In this document: positions 47,891 through 58,584 of the stretch, one piece after another | Position numbering within the stretch: position 1 is the first letter of the stretch | Layout of the letters: the number at the start of each line of letters is the position of its first letter | Origin: Azonexus hydrophilus DSM 23864 | Lineage (GTDB): Bacteria; Pseudomonadota; Gammaproteobacteria; Burkholderiales; Rhodocyclaceae | Direction: 5' to 3' | DNA length: 64,000 nt | NCBI RefSeq assembly: GCF_000429605.1 | Contig: NZ_KE386926.1 | Span: 17,134-81,133 of the forward strand | The notes under the pieces: generated by a model | Databases searched by the model: none | Told to the model about the DNA's origin: nothing | The model's input: only the letters and a program-made list of their open reading frames with translations | Made by a program: the position numbers and the translations under genes

Positions 47891-48565
47891 TCAGGCGGCG
47901 GCCGGTTCGGCGCTGGCGGCTTCGCGTTCGGCCAGCTTGCGGTCGATGATGCGCTTGCCGGCGAGCAGGAAGCCGAGCGCGGCGAAGGCGCCGGGCGGCA
48001 GGATCATCAGCAGGGCGCCGCCGTAACCCGGCACCTGCACTTCGAGAAAGGCGAACGACGGACCGAGCAACTGCGATGCCTGCGCGAACAACGTGCCGGC
48101 ACCGAAGAATTCCCGGACCAGACCGAGCAGGACCAGCGCGCCGGTGAAGCCCAGCCCCATGGCAATCCCATCCACGGCACTGGCGACCACGCCGTTCTTC
48201 ACCGCAAAGGACTCCGAACGACCGAGGATGGCGCAATTGACCACGATCAGTGCGATGAACAGGCCGAGCACCTTGTACAGCTCATGCAGCCAGGCGTTCA
48301 TCGCCAGGTCGACGATGGTCACCAGGGTGGCGATCAGCACGATGAAAACCGGAATCCGCACCTGGGCGCTGACCACCTTGCGGATCAACGACACCAGGAC
48401 ATTGGCGCACACCAGCACCGCCGTGCTCGCCAGTCCCATGCCCAGGCCGTTGGTGCCGCTGGTGGTCACCGCCATCAGCGGGCACAGCGCCAGCATCTGC
48501 GCGAAAACGACGTTCTGTTCCCACAGCCCGTCCTTGATGATCCTGCCGTACTGGATATCGCTCAT
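47891..48565 (-). CDS. rnfE: Rnf complex subunit RnfE
   Basis: 224-residue integral membrane subunit of the ion-translocating ferredoxin:NAD+ oxidoreductase. Six helices; conserved CPLMAVTTSGTNGLGMGLAS and the middle VNCAILGRSESFA. The complex can drive electrons uphill to ferredoxin/flavodoxin for nitrogenase. Confidence 0.95.
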   Translation of the reverse strand: MSDIQYGRIIKDGLWEQNVVFAQMLALCPLMAVTTSGTNGLGMGLASTAVLVCANVLVSLIRKVVSAQVRIPVFIVLIATLVTIVDLAMNAWLHELYKVLGLFIALIVVNCAILGRSESFAVKNGVVASAVDGIAMGLGFTGALVLLGLVREFFGAGTLFAQASQLLGPSFAFLEVQVPGYGGALLMILPPGAFAALGFLLAGKRIIDRKLAEREAASAEPAAA

Positions 48566-48574
48566 CGTTATCTC

Positions 48575-49189
48575 CTAGGCCGCCTGACCGGTGATTTCCG
48601 CCTTGTGGGCAGTGAAGAACTCCAAACCGCCCTTGACTGCCTTGACCACGGCACGCGGCGTGATGGTGGCGCCAGCAAACTGGTCGAAGACGCCGTTATC
48701 CTTCTTCACGCCCCAACGCTCCGGCGTTGGATCGAGCAGCGACTTGCCGTTGAAACTCAGCACCCAGCTGTCCTTCTTGACCTCGATCTTGTCGCCCAGG
48801 CCCGGTGTTTCCGTATGCTTGAGGACGCGCACGCCGAGCGTGCGGCCATCCATATCGACCGCCATCAGCACCTGGATTTCGCCGGAATAGCCGCGCTCGG
48901 CCACCTTGAACAGCACTGCCTTGAGCGCCTCGCCCTGGCGGGCACGATAGATGGTCACCGTCTTGCCGTTGCGGTCGAGCTCGACCGTATCCTTGAGAAA
49001 ATCATTGTCGGCCAGACCGGCCGGCAGCACGTCAGACAGCGAATTGCGCAGGTCTTTGGCTTCAGCCGCCGCAATGGCCGGCGCCGTGGCGTCGGACACC
49101 ACCGCCAGCGCACCGCTGGCGAGCAGGGCAACGATGCCGAGCAGCAGCGGCTGGTAGCCGAGTTTGTCGCGCAGGGTATCGAGGTTCAT
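48575..49189 (-). CDS. rnfG: Rnf complex subunit RnfG
   Basis: 204 residues, single N-terminal membrane helix and periplasmic domain. The covalent FMN threonine lies in FAGATITPRAVVKAV, a variant of the (S/D)GAT attachment motif. Its ATG overlaps the last bases of rnfD. Confidence 0.94.
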   Translation of the reverse strand: MNLDTLRDKLGYQPLLLGIVALLASGALAVVSDATAPAIAAAEAKDLRNSLSDVLPAGLADNDFLKDTVELDRNGKTVTIYRARQGEALKAVLFKVAERGYSGEIQVLMAVDMDGRTLGVRVLKHTETPGLGDKIEVKKDSWVLSFNGKSLLDPTPERWGVKKDNGVFDQFAGATITPRAVVKAVKGGLEFFTAHKAEITGQAA

Positions 49190-50274
49190 CAGGCGTTCTC
49201 CGGAATGTCGAGCGGCTTGCCTTTACGGTCACGGCCAAGGATGCGCGGCTTGCAGAAGCGGTCGATGACCGGCGTCATGGCATTCATCAGCAGCACGGCG
49301 AAGGCGACGCCTTCCGGGTAGCCGCCGAAACTGCGGATCACCCAGGTGAGCAGGCCGATGCCCAGGCCGAAGATGATCTGGCCAGTGGTCGTGTTCGGCG
49401 AGGTCACGTAATCGGTGGCGATGAAGAAGGCACCGAGCATCAGCGCGCCGGACAGCAGGTGCGCCTCGGCCGACAGGAAGCGGCCGGGATCGACGGCGTG
49501 AGCGATCGCCGCCGGGATGGCGACACCGGCCAGAACGGCCAGCGGCGCATGCCAGGTGATGACGCGGGTGATCAACAGGTAGAGGCCACCGCACAGGATC
49601 AGTACCGCCGCCGACTCGCCGAAACTGCCGGCGCGCATGCCGATCCACGACAGGTCGGGGCCGGCGTGCAGCGCCGTCGCCAGGTCGATGCCGCGGGCCA
49701 GTTCGGTCTTGGCGTGGCCGAGCAGCGTGGCGCTGGTCATCGCGTCCGGCACCGGCAGACTGGTCAGGAAGATGCGCAGGCTGCTGACGAAATCGGGCGT
49801 CGGCAGCGTGCTCATCGGCAAGGGCGCGACCCACAGCGTCAGCGGCAACGGGAAGGACACCAGCAGCGCCACCCGCGCCACCATGGCCGGATTGAACACA
49901 TTCTGGCCCAACCCGCCGAACACCTGCTTGCCGATGACGATGGCGATGAAGCCGCCGACCACCGCCACCCACCACGGCGCCCAGGGCGGCAGGGTCATCG
50001 CCAGCAGCCAGCCGGTGAGCACGGCCGAGCCGTCGAACAGCGTTGCCTTGACGCGCGGCGTGCCCATCAGCTTCAGCGACAGGACCTCGAAGGCGACGCA
50101 GGAGAGGATGGTCAGCGCCCACAGGAAGAAGGCCGGCCAACCGTACAGCCAGAAGCCATAGAGGGTCGCCGGCAGCAAGGCCAGTTGCACGCGGAACATG
50201 GTCCGGCTGACCGAATTGCCGCCATGGGCATGCGGCGAGGCGACCGTCTGGGCGGTCAGGGTGGCGGGGGTCAT
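49189..50274 (-). CDS. rnfD: Rnf complex subunit RnfD
   Basis: 361-residue polytopic membrane subunit. FMN-attachment threonine in AMTSATLLGHAKTE; typical TTGQIIFGLGIGLLTWVIRSFGGYPEG near the C-terminus is split here into recognisable parts. Overlaps rnfC and rnfG by a few bases, showing tight coupling. Confidence 0.94.
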   Translation of the reverse strand: MTPATLTAQTVASPHAHGGNSVSRTMFRVQLALLPATLYGFWLYGWPAFFLWALTILSCVAFEVLSLKLMGTPRVKATLFDGSAVLTGWLLAMTLPPWAPWWVAVVGGFIAIVIGKQVFGGLGQNVFNPAMVARVALLVSFPLPLTLWVAPLPMSTLPTPDFVSSLRIFLTSLPVPDAMTSATLLGHAKTELARGIDLATALHAGPDLSWIGMRAGSFGESAAVLILCGGLYLLITRVITWHAPLAVLAGVAIPAAIAHAVDPGRFLSAEAHLLSGALMLGAFFIATDYVTSPNTTTGQIIFGLGIGLLTWVIRSFGGYPEGVAFAVLLMNAMTPVIDRFCKPRILGRDRKGKPLDIPENA

Positions 50275-51818
50275 GCGCTTTCTCCCTCGGTGGCGCCGGC
50301 GGTTTCGCTGGCCTGCTTGGCTGCCGCTTCAGCCGCCGCCTTGGCGGCAGCGGCAGCTTCGCGCTCGGCCTTGCGCTTGGCGGCGGCTTCGGCTTTCTCG
50401 CGTGCTTCGCGGTCGAGCCGTTCCTGGCGTTGCTGGGCCAGCTTCTTGGTCGCGTCGTTACGCAGCTTGTTGCGATCCTGCGCCGCCAGTTCGCCCTTGG
50501 CATGGACGAAATACTGGACCAGCGGAATCTTCGACGGACAGACATAGGCGCAGCAGCCGCAGGCGATGCAGTCCTTGAGGCCGATACCGACCGCCTCGTC
50601 GTAAGCCGAATTGCGGATGCGGGCGCTCATTTCCAGCGGCAGCAGGCCCATCGGACAGGCTTTCACGCAACTGCCGCAACGGATGCAGGGATCGGGTTCC
50701 TGAGCGGCGACTTCCTGCGCGTCGAACGCCAGGATGCCGCTGGTGCCCTTGACCACCGGCACGCGCCAGTGCGGAATCTGCATGCCCATCATCGGCCCGC
50801 CCATGACCCGGCGCGCCAGGCCGATGCCGTCGCCCTTGAGGCCGCCGGCAAAGGCAATCACTTCCTCGGCCAGGGTGCCGACCAGCACCTCGATGTTGCC
50901 CGGGTCGTTGGCGCAGTTGCCATTGACGGTGACCACCCGCGAAATCAGCGGCCGGCCGTCGCGGATCGCCGCGCGCACCGCCAGCGCCGTGCCGACGTTA
51001 TGAACCAGAATGCCGATGTCGAAAGTACGGCTTTCGGCCGCCACTTCCTTGCCGGTCAGTACCTGAACCAGTTGCTTTTCCGAACCCATCGGGTAACGCG
51101 CCGGAATCGGCCGGATGTGCACCTCGGCCTCGCCTGCGGCAGCCGCCTGCATGGCGGCGATGGCTTCCGGCTTGTTGTCCTCGATGCCGACCAGCGCCTC
51201 GCGGGCACCGGTGGCGTGGAGCATGATGCGAATGCCGTCGACGATGTCGGCCGCCCGCTCGCGCATCTGGCGGTCGTCGCAGGACAGGTAGGGCTCGCAT
51301 TCGCCGCCGTTGATGACCAGGGTTTTGACCTTGGAGCGGGCGGCGCCGGTCAGCTTGACCGCCGACGGGAAGGCCGCGCCGCCCAGGCCGACGACACCGG
51401 CCGCGGCAACCCGCTTGCCGATCTCGGCAGGATCAAGGGCGAACGGGTCGGCACAGCCCTGGCAATCGATCCATTCGTCGCGCCCGTCGGCCGCCAGGAT
51501 GATCGCCGGCAGGGTCAGGCCCGAGGGATGCGGCGCCGTGATGTCGGTGACGGCGACAATCGTGCCCGACGTCGGCGCATGGATCGGCGCCGAGATCATG
51601 CCCTGTGCTTCAGCGATCAATTCGCCCTTCTTGACCTGCTGGCCGACCAGCACCACCGGCCGCGCCGGCCCGCCGAGATGCTGCTGCAGCGGCAGATAGA
51701 GTTTTTCCGGCACCGGCATCGTGCGTAGCGGCCGGTCGGCGGCGGGGCGTTTGCGGTCGTCGGGATGCACGCCCCAGTCGTCGCCGAGGAAGTGCTTGAA
51801 CAGATTCATGAATCCCAT
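50271..51818 (-). CDS. rnfC: Rnf complex subunit RnfC
   Basis: About 515 residues; NADH/FMN-binding, NuoF-like subunit. Contains VGLGGAAFPSAVKL and two 4Fe-4S motifs (CIRCGSCVKACPMGLLP; CIACGCCAYVCPSKIPLVQYF), followed by an Ala/Lys/Glu-rich coiled-coil tail (about 450-515). Starts ATG 51818 or 51809 are both plausible; longer starts would run into rnfB. Confidence 0.94.
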   Translation of the reverse strand: MGFMNLFKHFLGDDWGVHPDDRKRPAADRPLRTMPVPEKLYLPLQQHLGGPARPVVLVGQQVKKGELIAEAQGMISAPIHAPTSGTIVAVTDITAPHPSGLTLPAIILAADGRDEWIDCQGCADPFALDPAEIGKRVAAAGVVGLGGAAFPSAVKLTGAARSKVKTLVINGGECEPYLSCDDRQMRERAADIVDGIRIMLHATGAREALVGIEDNKPEAIAAMQAAAAGEAEVHIRPIPARYPMGSEKQLVQVLTGKEVAAESRTFDIGILVHNVGTALAVRAAIRDGRPLISRVVTVNGNCANDPGNIEVLVGTLAEEVIAFAGGLKGDGIGLARRVMGGPMMGMQIPHWRVPVVKGTSGILAFDAQEVAAQEPDPCIRCGSCVKACPMGLLPLEMSARIRNSAYDEAVGIGLKDCIACGCCAYVCPSKIPLVQYFVHAKGELAAQDRNKLRNDATKKLAQQRQERLDREAREKAEAAAKRKAEREAAAAAKAAAEAAAKQASETAGATEGESA

Positions 51819-51829
51819 GATATGAACTC

Positions 51830-52357
51830 TCAGGCCAGGCGGGGCTTGGGCATCACCCAGTGTTGCAGGGTGACCGGCACCGGTTTCATGACCAGCGCCT
51901 CGGTCGGACATTTTTCGATGCAGGCTTCGCAGCCGGTACAGGCTTCGCGGAAGACGTTGTGGATCTGTTTCGGCCCGCCGAGGATGGCGTCAGTCGGGCA
52001 AACTCGGGCGCAGCGGCAGCAGCCGATGCACAGCTCCTCGGCAACCGTGGCGATTTTCGGACCGTCGTCGCCGAGCGCCGAGAGATCGACGGTCAGGCCG
52101 AGCTTGGCGGCAATCGCCGAAACCAGCGCCTTGCCACCGGGCGGGCAGCAGGTGGCCGGAGCAGTCCCGGCGACAATGGCTTCGGCCGCACCGACGCAAC
52201 CGGGATAACCACACTGGCCGCAATTGGAACCGGGCATCAGGTCGACCAGTTCATCGACGATGGGATTGCCCTCGACCTTGAGGAACTTGTTGGCGATGCC
52301 CAACGCGATGCCGAGGATGGCACCGAGCACGGTCAGGCTGAGGATGGCGGCGATCAT
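51830..52357 (-). CDS. rnfB: Rnf complex subunit RnfB
   Basis: 175 residues. N-terminal membrane helix, a 4Fe-4S motif NCGQCGYPGCVGAAEA plus CCPPGG, then a two-cluster ferredoxin domain (CIGCCRCARVCPTDA; CTGCEACIEKCPTEAL). Entry point for ferredoxin electrons. Confidence 0.95.
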   Translation of the reverse strand: MIAAILSLTVLGAILGIALGIANKFLKVEGNPIVDELVDLMPGSNCGQCGYPGCVGAAEAIVAGTAPATCCPPGGKALVSAIAAKLGLTVDLSALGDDGPKIATVAEELCIGCCRCARVCPTDAILGGPKQIHNVFREACTGCEACIEKCPTEALVMKPVPVTLQHWVMPKPRLA

Positions 52358-52369
52358 GGCAGTCCTCCC

Positions 52370-52948
52370 TTAAACATTGAGGCCCGAGAAGCCCATGAAG
52401 GCCAGGGCGAGCAGGCTGATGGTGATGAAGGCAACGGGCGCCCCGGCAAAGGCGGCCGGCACGCGGGCCAGCGCCACGCGTTCGCGCAGGCCGGCAAAGA
52501 TCAGCAGCACCAGCGTGAAGCCGAGTGCCGAGCCGAAACCGTAGAGCAGGCTCTTGAACAGGCTGAACTCCTGCTGGACGTTGAGCAGCGCGACACCGAG
52601 CACGGCGCAGTTGGTGGTGATCAGCGGCAGGTAGATACCCAGCGACTGGTACAGCCCGGGACTGGTCTTCTTGACGAACATCTCGGTGAATTGCACGACC
52701 GACGCAATCACCAGGATGAAGGTCAGGATGCGCAGGTAGCCCAGACCGAGCGGCTGCAGCAGCCAGTTGTCGAGCATCCACGAGGCGGCGCTGGCCAGCA
52801 TCAGCACGAAGGTCGTCGCCAAACCCATGCCGAAGGCGCTATCGACACTTTTCGATACGCCCATGACCGGACACAGGCCAAGGAATTTGATCAACACGAC
52901 ATTGTTGACCAGTGCGGTGGAGAGCAGCAGTAACAGGATTTCGCTCAT
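52370..52948 (-). CDS. rnfA: Rnf complex subunit RnfA
   Basis: 192-residue membrane subunit, six helices. Conserved [19 protein letters not shown] at the N-terminus and [14 protein letters not shown] in the middle. First gene of rnfABCDGEH. The start at 52948 fits the sigma-54 promoter 38 bases upstream; longer in-frame starts would include promoter DNA. Confidence 0.95.
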   Translation of the reverse strand: MSEILLLLLSTALVNNVVLIKFLGLCPVMGVSKSVDSAFGMGLATTFVLMLASAASWMLDNWLLQPLGLGYLRILTFILVIASVVQFTEMFVKKTSPGLYQSLGIYLPLITTNCAVLGVALLNVQQEFSLFKSLLYGFGSALGFTLVLLIFAGLRERVALARVPAAFAGAPVAFITISLLALAFMGFSGLNV

Positions 52949-52984
52949 GGACGGAAGACTCGGGTTGGACCTCGCCGACTTCAT

Positions 52985-53000
52985 TGCATAAGCCGTGCCA
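52985..53000 (-). promoter_or_regulatory. Sigma-54 promoter of the rnf operon
   Basis: Minus strand TGGCACGGCTTATGCA, a strong TGGCACG-N4-TTGCA-type match. GG at 52999-52998 and GC at 52987-52986, 10 bases apart. Confidence 0.9.
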
Positions 53001-53084
53001 TCGCCGGGATTCCCCGCCCCATGCCCGTCCAGCCCCGTTTTTGGAGGCAACACACCAAATTGGTGCATTACAGGCAAAACAATT

Positions 53085-53100
53085 TGTCGCAAAGCCCACA
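53085..53100. promoter_or_regulatory. NifA upstream activator site between rnfA and nifL
   Basis: TGTCGCAAAGCCCACA, TGT-N10-ACA. It lies about 90 bases upstream of the rnfA -24 element and about 65 bases upstream of a possible sigma-54 element facing nifL, so it could serve both directions. Confidence 0.82.
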
Positions 53101-53163
53101 GAAAATTGTCGAATTCACGCCGAGACCACGACAAACAGGGCCTTTGCAGCAAACCGCACAAGG

Positions 53164-53179
53164 CGGCATGGAATCTGCT
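53164..53179 (+). promoter_or_regulatory. Possible sigma-54 promoter of nifLA
   Basis: CGGCATGGAATCTGCT: GG at 53165-53166, GC at 53177-53178, 10 bases apart. The match is weaker than the others (CGGCATG and CTGCT), so nifLA autoactivation is only a possibility. The nifL start follows 45 bases later after a GGAG ribosome site. Confidence 0.45.
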
Positions 53180-53223
53180 TTTAACCGATCCAGACCCTTA
53201 CCGGCCCTTTCCGGAGTTAGATC

Positions 53224-54744
53224 ATGTCGGCTCAGCCCCTGACCCAGAACGACCTCAAAGACATCCTGCCGCCCGAGGTCTATCGCCAGGCAGTTCATCA
53301 GGCCGACCTGGCCATTTCGATCACCGATCCGTCGGCTCGCATCCTCTATGCCAACGACAGCTTCAGCCGGATCACCGGCTACAGCGCCGAGGACATCGTC
53401 GGCCTGAACGAATCCGTACTCTCCAATCACACCACACCGCCGGCGCTGTACGCCGACATGTGGGCCTCGCTCAAGGCCCGCCGGCCGTGGTCGGGCAAGC
53501 TGCTCAACAAGCGCAAATGCGGCGGTACCTATCTCGCCGAACTGTCGATCACGCCGGTCGTCAACGACAAGGGTGAAATCACCCATTTCCTGGGCATGCA
53601 CCGCGACATCACCGAACTGCATCGGCTGGAGCGCACGGTGCTCAACCAGAAGCAGTTGATCGAATCGGTGATCGACGCCTCGCCGGTGGCCTTCGCCCTG
53701 CTCGACCCGACCGGCCGCGTGGTCCTCGACAACCACGCCTACAAGAAACTGCTCACCGACATGCGGGTCAAGGAGCCGGCGCACCGTCTGCTCGATGCCC
53801 TGGCACCGGAATGGTACGAAGCCCTGGCCAGCGACCCCAGGCTCTGCGAATTCAGCAACCGCGAAATGCGCGTCGACAGCCCCGGCGGCCGCGCCCGCTG
53901 GTTGTCGGTCAGCGCCTCGGTGATCGCCATGCACAGCGAATGCGCCGACAGCTACTTCTGCGCCGCCGGCCAGCCCGGCCTGCTGCTGGTCATTTCCGAC
54001 ATCACCAACCTGCGCGAGGAACAGGAACGAGCCAAGGGCGCCGCGCTGAAAGCTTCGCTGGCCGAGGAAGAACGCACGGCGGCGATCCGCGAAGGGCTGT
54101 CGGCGGCGGTGTTCCGCCTGGAAGAGCCGCTCAACGTCATGGCTTCGGCAGTCGCCGTGCTCCAGCGCCGCGATCCGGCCAGCGCCGAAATGCTCAGGCA
54201 CGCGCTCGACAACAGCCGCGAGCACATCGAATCGCTGCGCCAGGTGATCCCGCAAAGTCCGCATGAAATCCTCATCCGGGTGAATCTCAACGAAATCCTG
54301 CGCGACGTGCTCGAAGTGTGCACGCCGCGCCTGCTCAGCGCCGGCATCACCGTCGACTGGCAACCCTCGGCGGTGCTGCCGCCACTGAACGGCCGGCCAC
54401 TGCAATTGCGCATGCTGTTCAAGGCCCTCGTTGAAAACGCCATCGAAGCCATGAACGTCAAGGGCTGGCCGCGCCGCGAACTGCAGATCAAGAGTGAAGT
54501 CGTCGATGACTGCCTGCGCGTCGCCATCCTCGACAGCGGCCCGGGCATTCCGATGGAGTGGCGGCACAAGGCCTTCGAGCCTTTCTTCACAGCCAAGAAC
54601 GGCAGTGGAAAACACATCGGCACCGGCTTGTCGCGGGCCCAGCAGGTCGTCGCCGACCACGGCGGCATCATCGATCTCGACGAAAGTCCGGCTGGCGGCT
54701 GCGCCGCCATCGTCGAATTCCGCGTCGACGGCGACCCGATCTGA
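53224..54744 (+). CDS. nifL: NifL, redox/nitrogen-sensing anti-activator
   Basis: 506 residues. Binds and inhibits NifA under oxygen or fixed nitrogen. N-terminal FAD-type PAS domain about 25-140 ([20 protein letters not shown]), second PAS about 145-260, a linker, and a histidine-kinase-like ATPase domain ([53 protein letters not shown]). The H-box region lacks an evident phospho-acceptor context, as in NifL proteins. 14 bases upstream of nifA. Confidence 0.95.
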   Translation: MSAQPLTQNDLKDILPPEVYRQAVHQADLAISITDPSARILYANDSFSRITGYSAEDIVGLNESVLSNHTTPPALYADMWASLKARRPWSGKLLNKRKCGGTYLAELSITPVVNDKGEITHFLGMHRDITELHRLERTVLNQKQLIESVIDASPVAFALLDPTGRVVLDNHAYKKLLTDMRVKEPAHRLLDALAPEWYEALASDPRLCEFSNREMRVDSPGGRARWLSVSASVIAMHSECADSYFCAAGQPGLLLVISDITNLREEQERAKGAALKASLAEEERTAAIREGLSAAVFRLEEPLNVMASAVAVLQRRDPASAEMLRHALDNSREHIESLRQVIPQSPHEILIRVNLNEILRDVLEVCTPRLLSAGITVDWQPSAVLPPLNGRPLQLRMLFKALVENAIEAMNVKGWPRRELQIKSEVVDDCLRVAILDSGPGIPMEWRHKAFEPFFTAKNGSGKHIGTGLSRAQQVVADHGGIIDLDESPAGGCAAIVEFRVDGDPI

Positions 54745-54758
54745 GCAGGACACACAAC

Positions 54759-56372
<1,614 letters not shown>

Positions 56373-56388
56373 GCCCGACACCCGACAC

Positions 56389-56404
56389 TGTCGTAAACGC
56401 GACA
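56389..56404 (+). promoter_or_regulatory. NifA upstream activator site for ferredoxin-nifZ-nifF
   Basis: TGTCGTAAACGCGACA, TGT-N10-ACA, starting 17 bases after the nifA stop and about 45-60 bases upstream of the -24 element. Confidence 0.88.
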
Positions 56405-56447
56405 ACACAAACCAACCGCAAACCATTGAAAACGCTTGAATAAGCGC

Positions 56448-56463
56448 TGGCATCTTCCTTGCA
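56448..56463 (+). promoter_or_regulatory. Sigma-54 promoter of ferredoxin-nifZ-nifF
   Basis: TGGCATCTTCCTTGCA, strong match; GG 56449-56450, GC 56461-56462, 10 bases apart. ATG of the ferredoxin gene is 30 bases downstream, preceded by AAGGAG. Confidence 0.92.
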
Positions 56464-56491
56464 GCGCTGAGACATCAACAAGGAGAACACC

Positions 56492-56821
56492 ATGCCCAAA
56501 CCGAAGAAACATGTCCTCGTCTGCGTCCAGGGCCGTCCCGCCGGTCACCCGCGCGGTTCCTGCCAGGAAAAGGGCTGCGGCCAGACCTGGCAGGCCTTCC
56601 AGGACGAATTCACCGCCCGCAACCTGTGGAACGCCGGCTTTCAGCTGACCAACACCGGCTGCCTCGGCCCCTGCCATCTCGGCACCAGCGTCATCGTCTA
56701 TCCGGAAGGCACCATGTACGTTGGCGTCAAGCCCGAGGATGTCGGCGCGATCATCGACGAGGACCTGATGTTTGACCAGCCGGTCGAACGCCTCAAGGCC
56801 CCCGCCGACGTCTGGGCCTGA
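56492..56821 (+). CDS. Thioredoxin-like 2Fe-2S ferredoxin (Shethna I type)
   Basis: 109 residues. Cys at 11, 24, 29, 57 and 61 (VCVQGRP, GSCQEKGCGQ, NTGCLGPCHLG) fit the thioredoxin-fold 2Fe-2S family related to Azotobacter FeSI. First gene of a NifA-type operon with nifZ and nifF. Candidate electron carrier or protective protein for nitrogenase (inference). Confidence 0.9.
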   Translation: MPKPKKHVLVCVQGRPAGHPRGSCQEKGCGQTWQAFQDEFTARNLWNAGFQLTNTGCLGPCHLGTSVIVYPEGTMYVGVKPEDVGAIIDEDLMFDQPVERLKAPADVWA

Positions 56822-56825
56822 GATC

Positions 56826-57092
56826 ATGGGAACCGTCCCGTACGAAATCGGTGACCTGGTCTACGCCGCCGAAGACCTGTTCAACGACGGCGGCATGCCC
56901 GGTGTCGATGACGAGGACGCGCTGCTGGTCGCCACCGGCACGCGCGGCGTGGTGGTGCATTTCGGCCACACCGAACTCGAACCGATCCAGGAAATCTATC
57001 TGGTGCGCTTTGAAAACGGTCCCGACGGCACGCTCGGCGACCCGATCGGCGTGCTGCCCGAAGAACTGACGCAGGAAGTCGTGGCGGCCTGA
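56826..57092 (+). CDS. nifZ: NifZ-domain protein
   Basis: 88 residues. NifZ pattern: YEIGDLVYAAEDLFNDGGMPG and ATGTRGVVVHFGH, then YLVRFENGPDGTLGDPIGVLPEEL. NifZ helps P-cluster maturation of the MoFe protein. The ATG is 4 bases after the ferredoxin stop; longer in-frame starts would overlap it. Confidence 0.9.
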   Translation: MGTVPYEIGDLVYAAEDLFNDGGMPGVDDEDALLVATGTRGVVVHFGHTELEPIQEIYLVRFENGPDGTLGDPIGVLPEELTQEVVAA

Positions 57093-57093
57093 A

Positions 57094-57627
57094 ATGGACA
57101 AGATCGGCATCTTCTTCGGTACCGACACCGGCCGCACCCGGCTGGTCGCCAAGCAGATCGCCAAGAAGCTCGGCGAGGTGGCTGCCGCACCGGTCAACAT
57201 CGGTCGCACCACCCTCGCCGACTTCCTTGCTCATGACCGCCTGATCGTCGGTAGCCCCACCCTGGGCGACGGCGAGCTGCCCGGCGAATCGACCGGCTTG
57301 AGCCAGCCAAGCTGGGAGGAATTTCTGCCGCAACTGGCCGACGCCGACCTGTCCGGCAAAACCATTGCCATCTTTGGCCTCGGCGACCAGCAGAAATACC
57401 CGGACGAATTCGTCGACGCCATCGGCATCCTCCACGACGCCTTCGTCGCCTGTGGCGCGACGGTGGTTGGCCGCTGGCCGGTGGTCGGTTACGAATTCAA
57501 GGCCTCGCGGGCAGTCGACGGCCAGCACTTCCTCGGTCTGGCCATCGACCAGCACCACCAGGCGATGCTCAGCGAAAGCCGTATCGACGCCTGGCTGGAA
57601 CAGATCAAACCGGAGTTGCTGCGATGA
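57094..57627 (+). CDS. nifF: Flavodoxin, nitrogenase electron donor
   Basis: 177-residue long-chain flavodoxin. FMN phosphate loop GIFFGTDTGRTRLVAK; later SPTLGDGELPG and FGLGDQQKYPDEFVDAIG; C-terminal DQHHQAMLSESRIDAWL. Position after nifZ and NifA control support NifF. Overlaps the next gene by 4 bases. Confidence 0.93.
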   Translation: MDKIGIFFGTDTGRTRLVAKQIAKKLGEVAAAPVNIGRTTLADFLAHDRLIVGSPTLGDGELPGESTGLSQPSWEEFLPQLADADLSGKTIAIFGLGDQQKYPDEFVDAIGILHDAFVACGATVVGRWPVVGYEFKASRAVDGQHFLGLAIDQHHQAMLSESRIDAWLEQIKPELLR

Positions 57628-57929
57628 ATACCAACCCCTGGTCACTACCCAAGGACCGCTCGCTGCGCCGGCTGCTCGTCAGCCTCGACGAAAAACTGGG
57701 CGACGCCTGTGACGTCGCCCCCGACAACGGCGGCGATCCCAACATCGTCACCCTGCGCCACAGCGAACTGGACCGCCTGCGCGCCCACGTATACCTGCAC
57801 GGCCAGCGCCCCGGCACCTACGGTGTCTTCTTCGAATACCCGCACCCGGTACCCGGCATCCTCGAAACCGAGGAAAACCTGCCGCTCCCCAAGGCCCTGG
57901 CCAGCTTGGCGCTGCATTTCGACGCCTGA
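57624..57929 (+). CDS. Unknown small protein coupled to nifF
   Basis: 101 residues, acidic, soluble. Motifs visible: SLRRLLVSLDEKLGDACDV and GTYGVFFEYPHPVPGILETE. I do not recognise the family. Start overlaps the nifF stop, so it is co-translated and under the same NifA promoter. Confidence 0.78.
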   Translation: MNTNPWSLPKDRSLRRLLVSLDEKLGDACDVAPDNGGDPNIVTLRHSELDRLRAHVYLHGQRPGTYGVFFEYPHPVPGILETEENLPLPKALASLALHFDA

Positions 57930-57935
57930 AGCGGC

Positions 57936-58583
57936 TCAGTCGGCGGCCACGTCGGCCAGCACCCGGACCGGCAAGCCGCCGATGCTGCGCACCGCATCGA
58001 GCAGTGCGACCTCGCCAGCAGCTTCGCCACGAAAGCGGCGCAGATGCACCCAGCCGCCGTCCCGCACGGAAACCCGGTAGGTATCGGGGCCATCACTTTC
58101 GTCGCACACCGACCATTCGCCCAGCGCCGCCCATTCGATGAAGAATTCGCCGATTTCGCCGGCCATCCACAAGCGGCCCATCGCCTCCGCGACACCGGGC
58201 AAGGCGAGCAGCGCATGGCGCGACACCAGCACGCCGTCGCTGCGCAGCTCGATCCAGTTCTTGCCGCAGGCGTAGCGCCAGGGTGCAGTCACCACCGGTC
58301 CGCCCGCCGCCGCCACCAGCTTGCCCTGCATCCATTCCGCTGCCAGCGCCGGCGGCAGACGACGCAGACGCCGATGGTATTGGCGGACCAGCACCGCCAG
58401 TCCGGCCAGCGGCAGCAAGCTCAGCCCGAGGCCAAGCAGCAGGCCGGCCTCGCTGACCTGTCCGACCACGGCAAAACCGATGAACGGACCGGCCAGTGCG
58501 GTCGCCAGACAAGCGAGGATCGCCCCCAGGCGAGGCTTGGGCGCGGCCGGCAGCGGCGTGCGCTTGTAAGGATGGTCGGCCAT
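57936..58583 (-). CDS. Unknown membrane-anchored protein
   Basis: 215 residues. Two N-terminal membrane helices (about 20-40, 46-66), then a cytoplasmic domain (KNWIELRSDGVLVSRHALL; DTYRVSVRDGGWVHLRRF). No family recognised. Convergent with the nifF operon; ends 6 bases from it, with no visible terminator between. Start at 58583 because a longer ATG at 58619 overlaps the GlxA gene. Confidence 0.7.
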   Translation of the reverse strand: MADHPYKRTPLPAAPKPRLGAILACLATALAGPFIGFAVVGQVSEAGLLLGLGLSLLPLAGLAVLVRQYHRRLRRLPPALAAEWMQGKLVAAAGGPVVTAPWRYACGKNWIELRSDGVLVSRHALLALPGVAEAMGRLWMAGEIGEFFIEWAALGEWSVCDESDGPDTYRVSVRDGGWVHLRRFRGEAAGEVALLDAVRSIGGLPVRVLADVAAD

Positions 58584-58584
58584 C

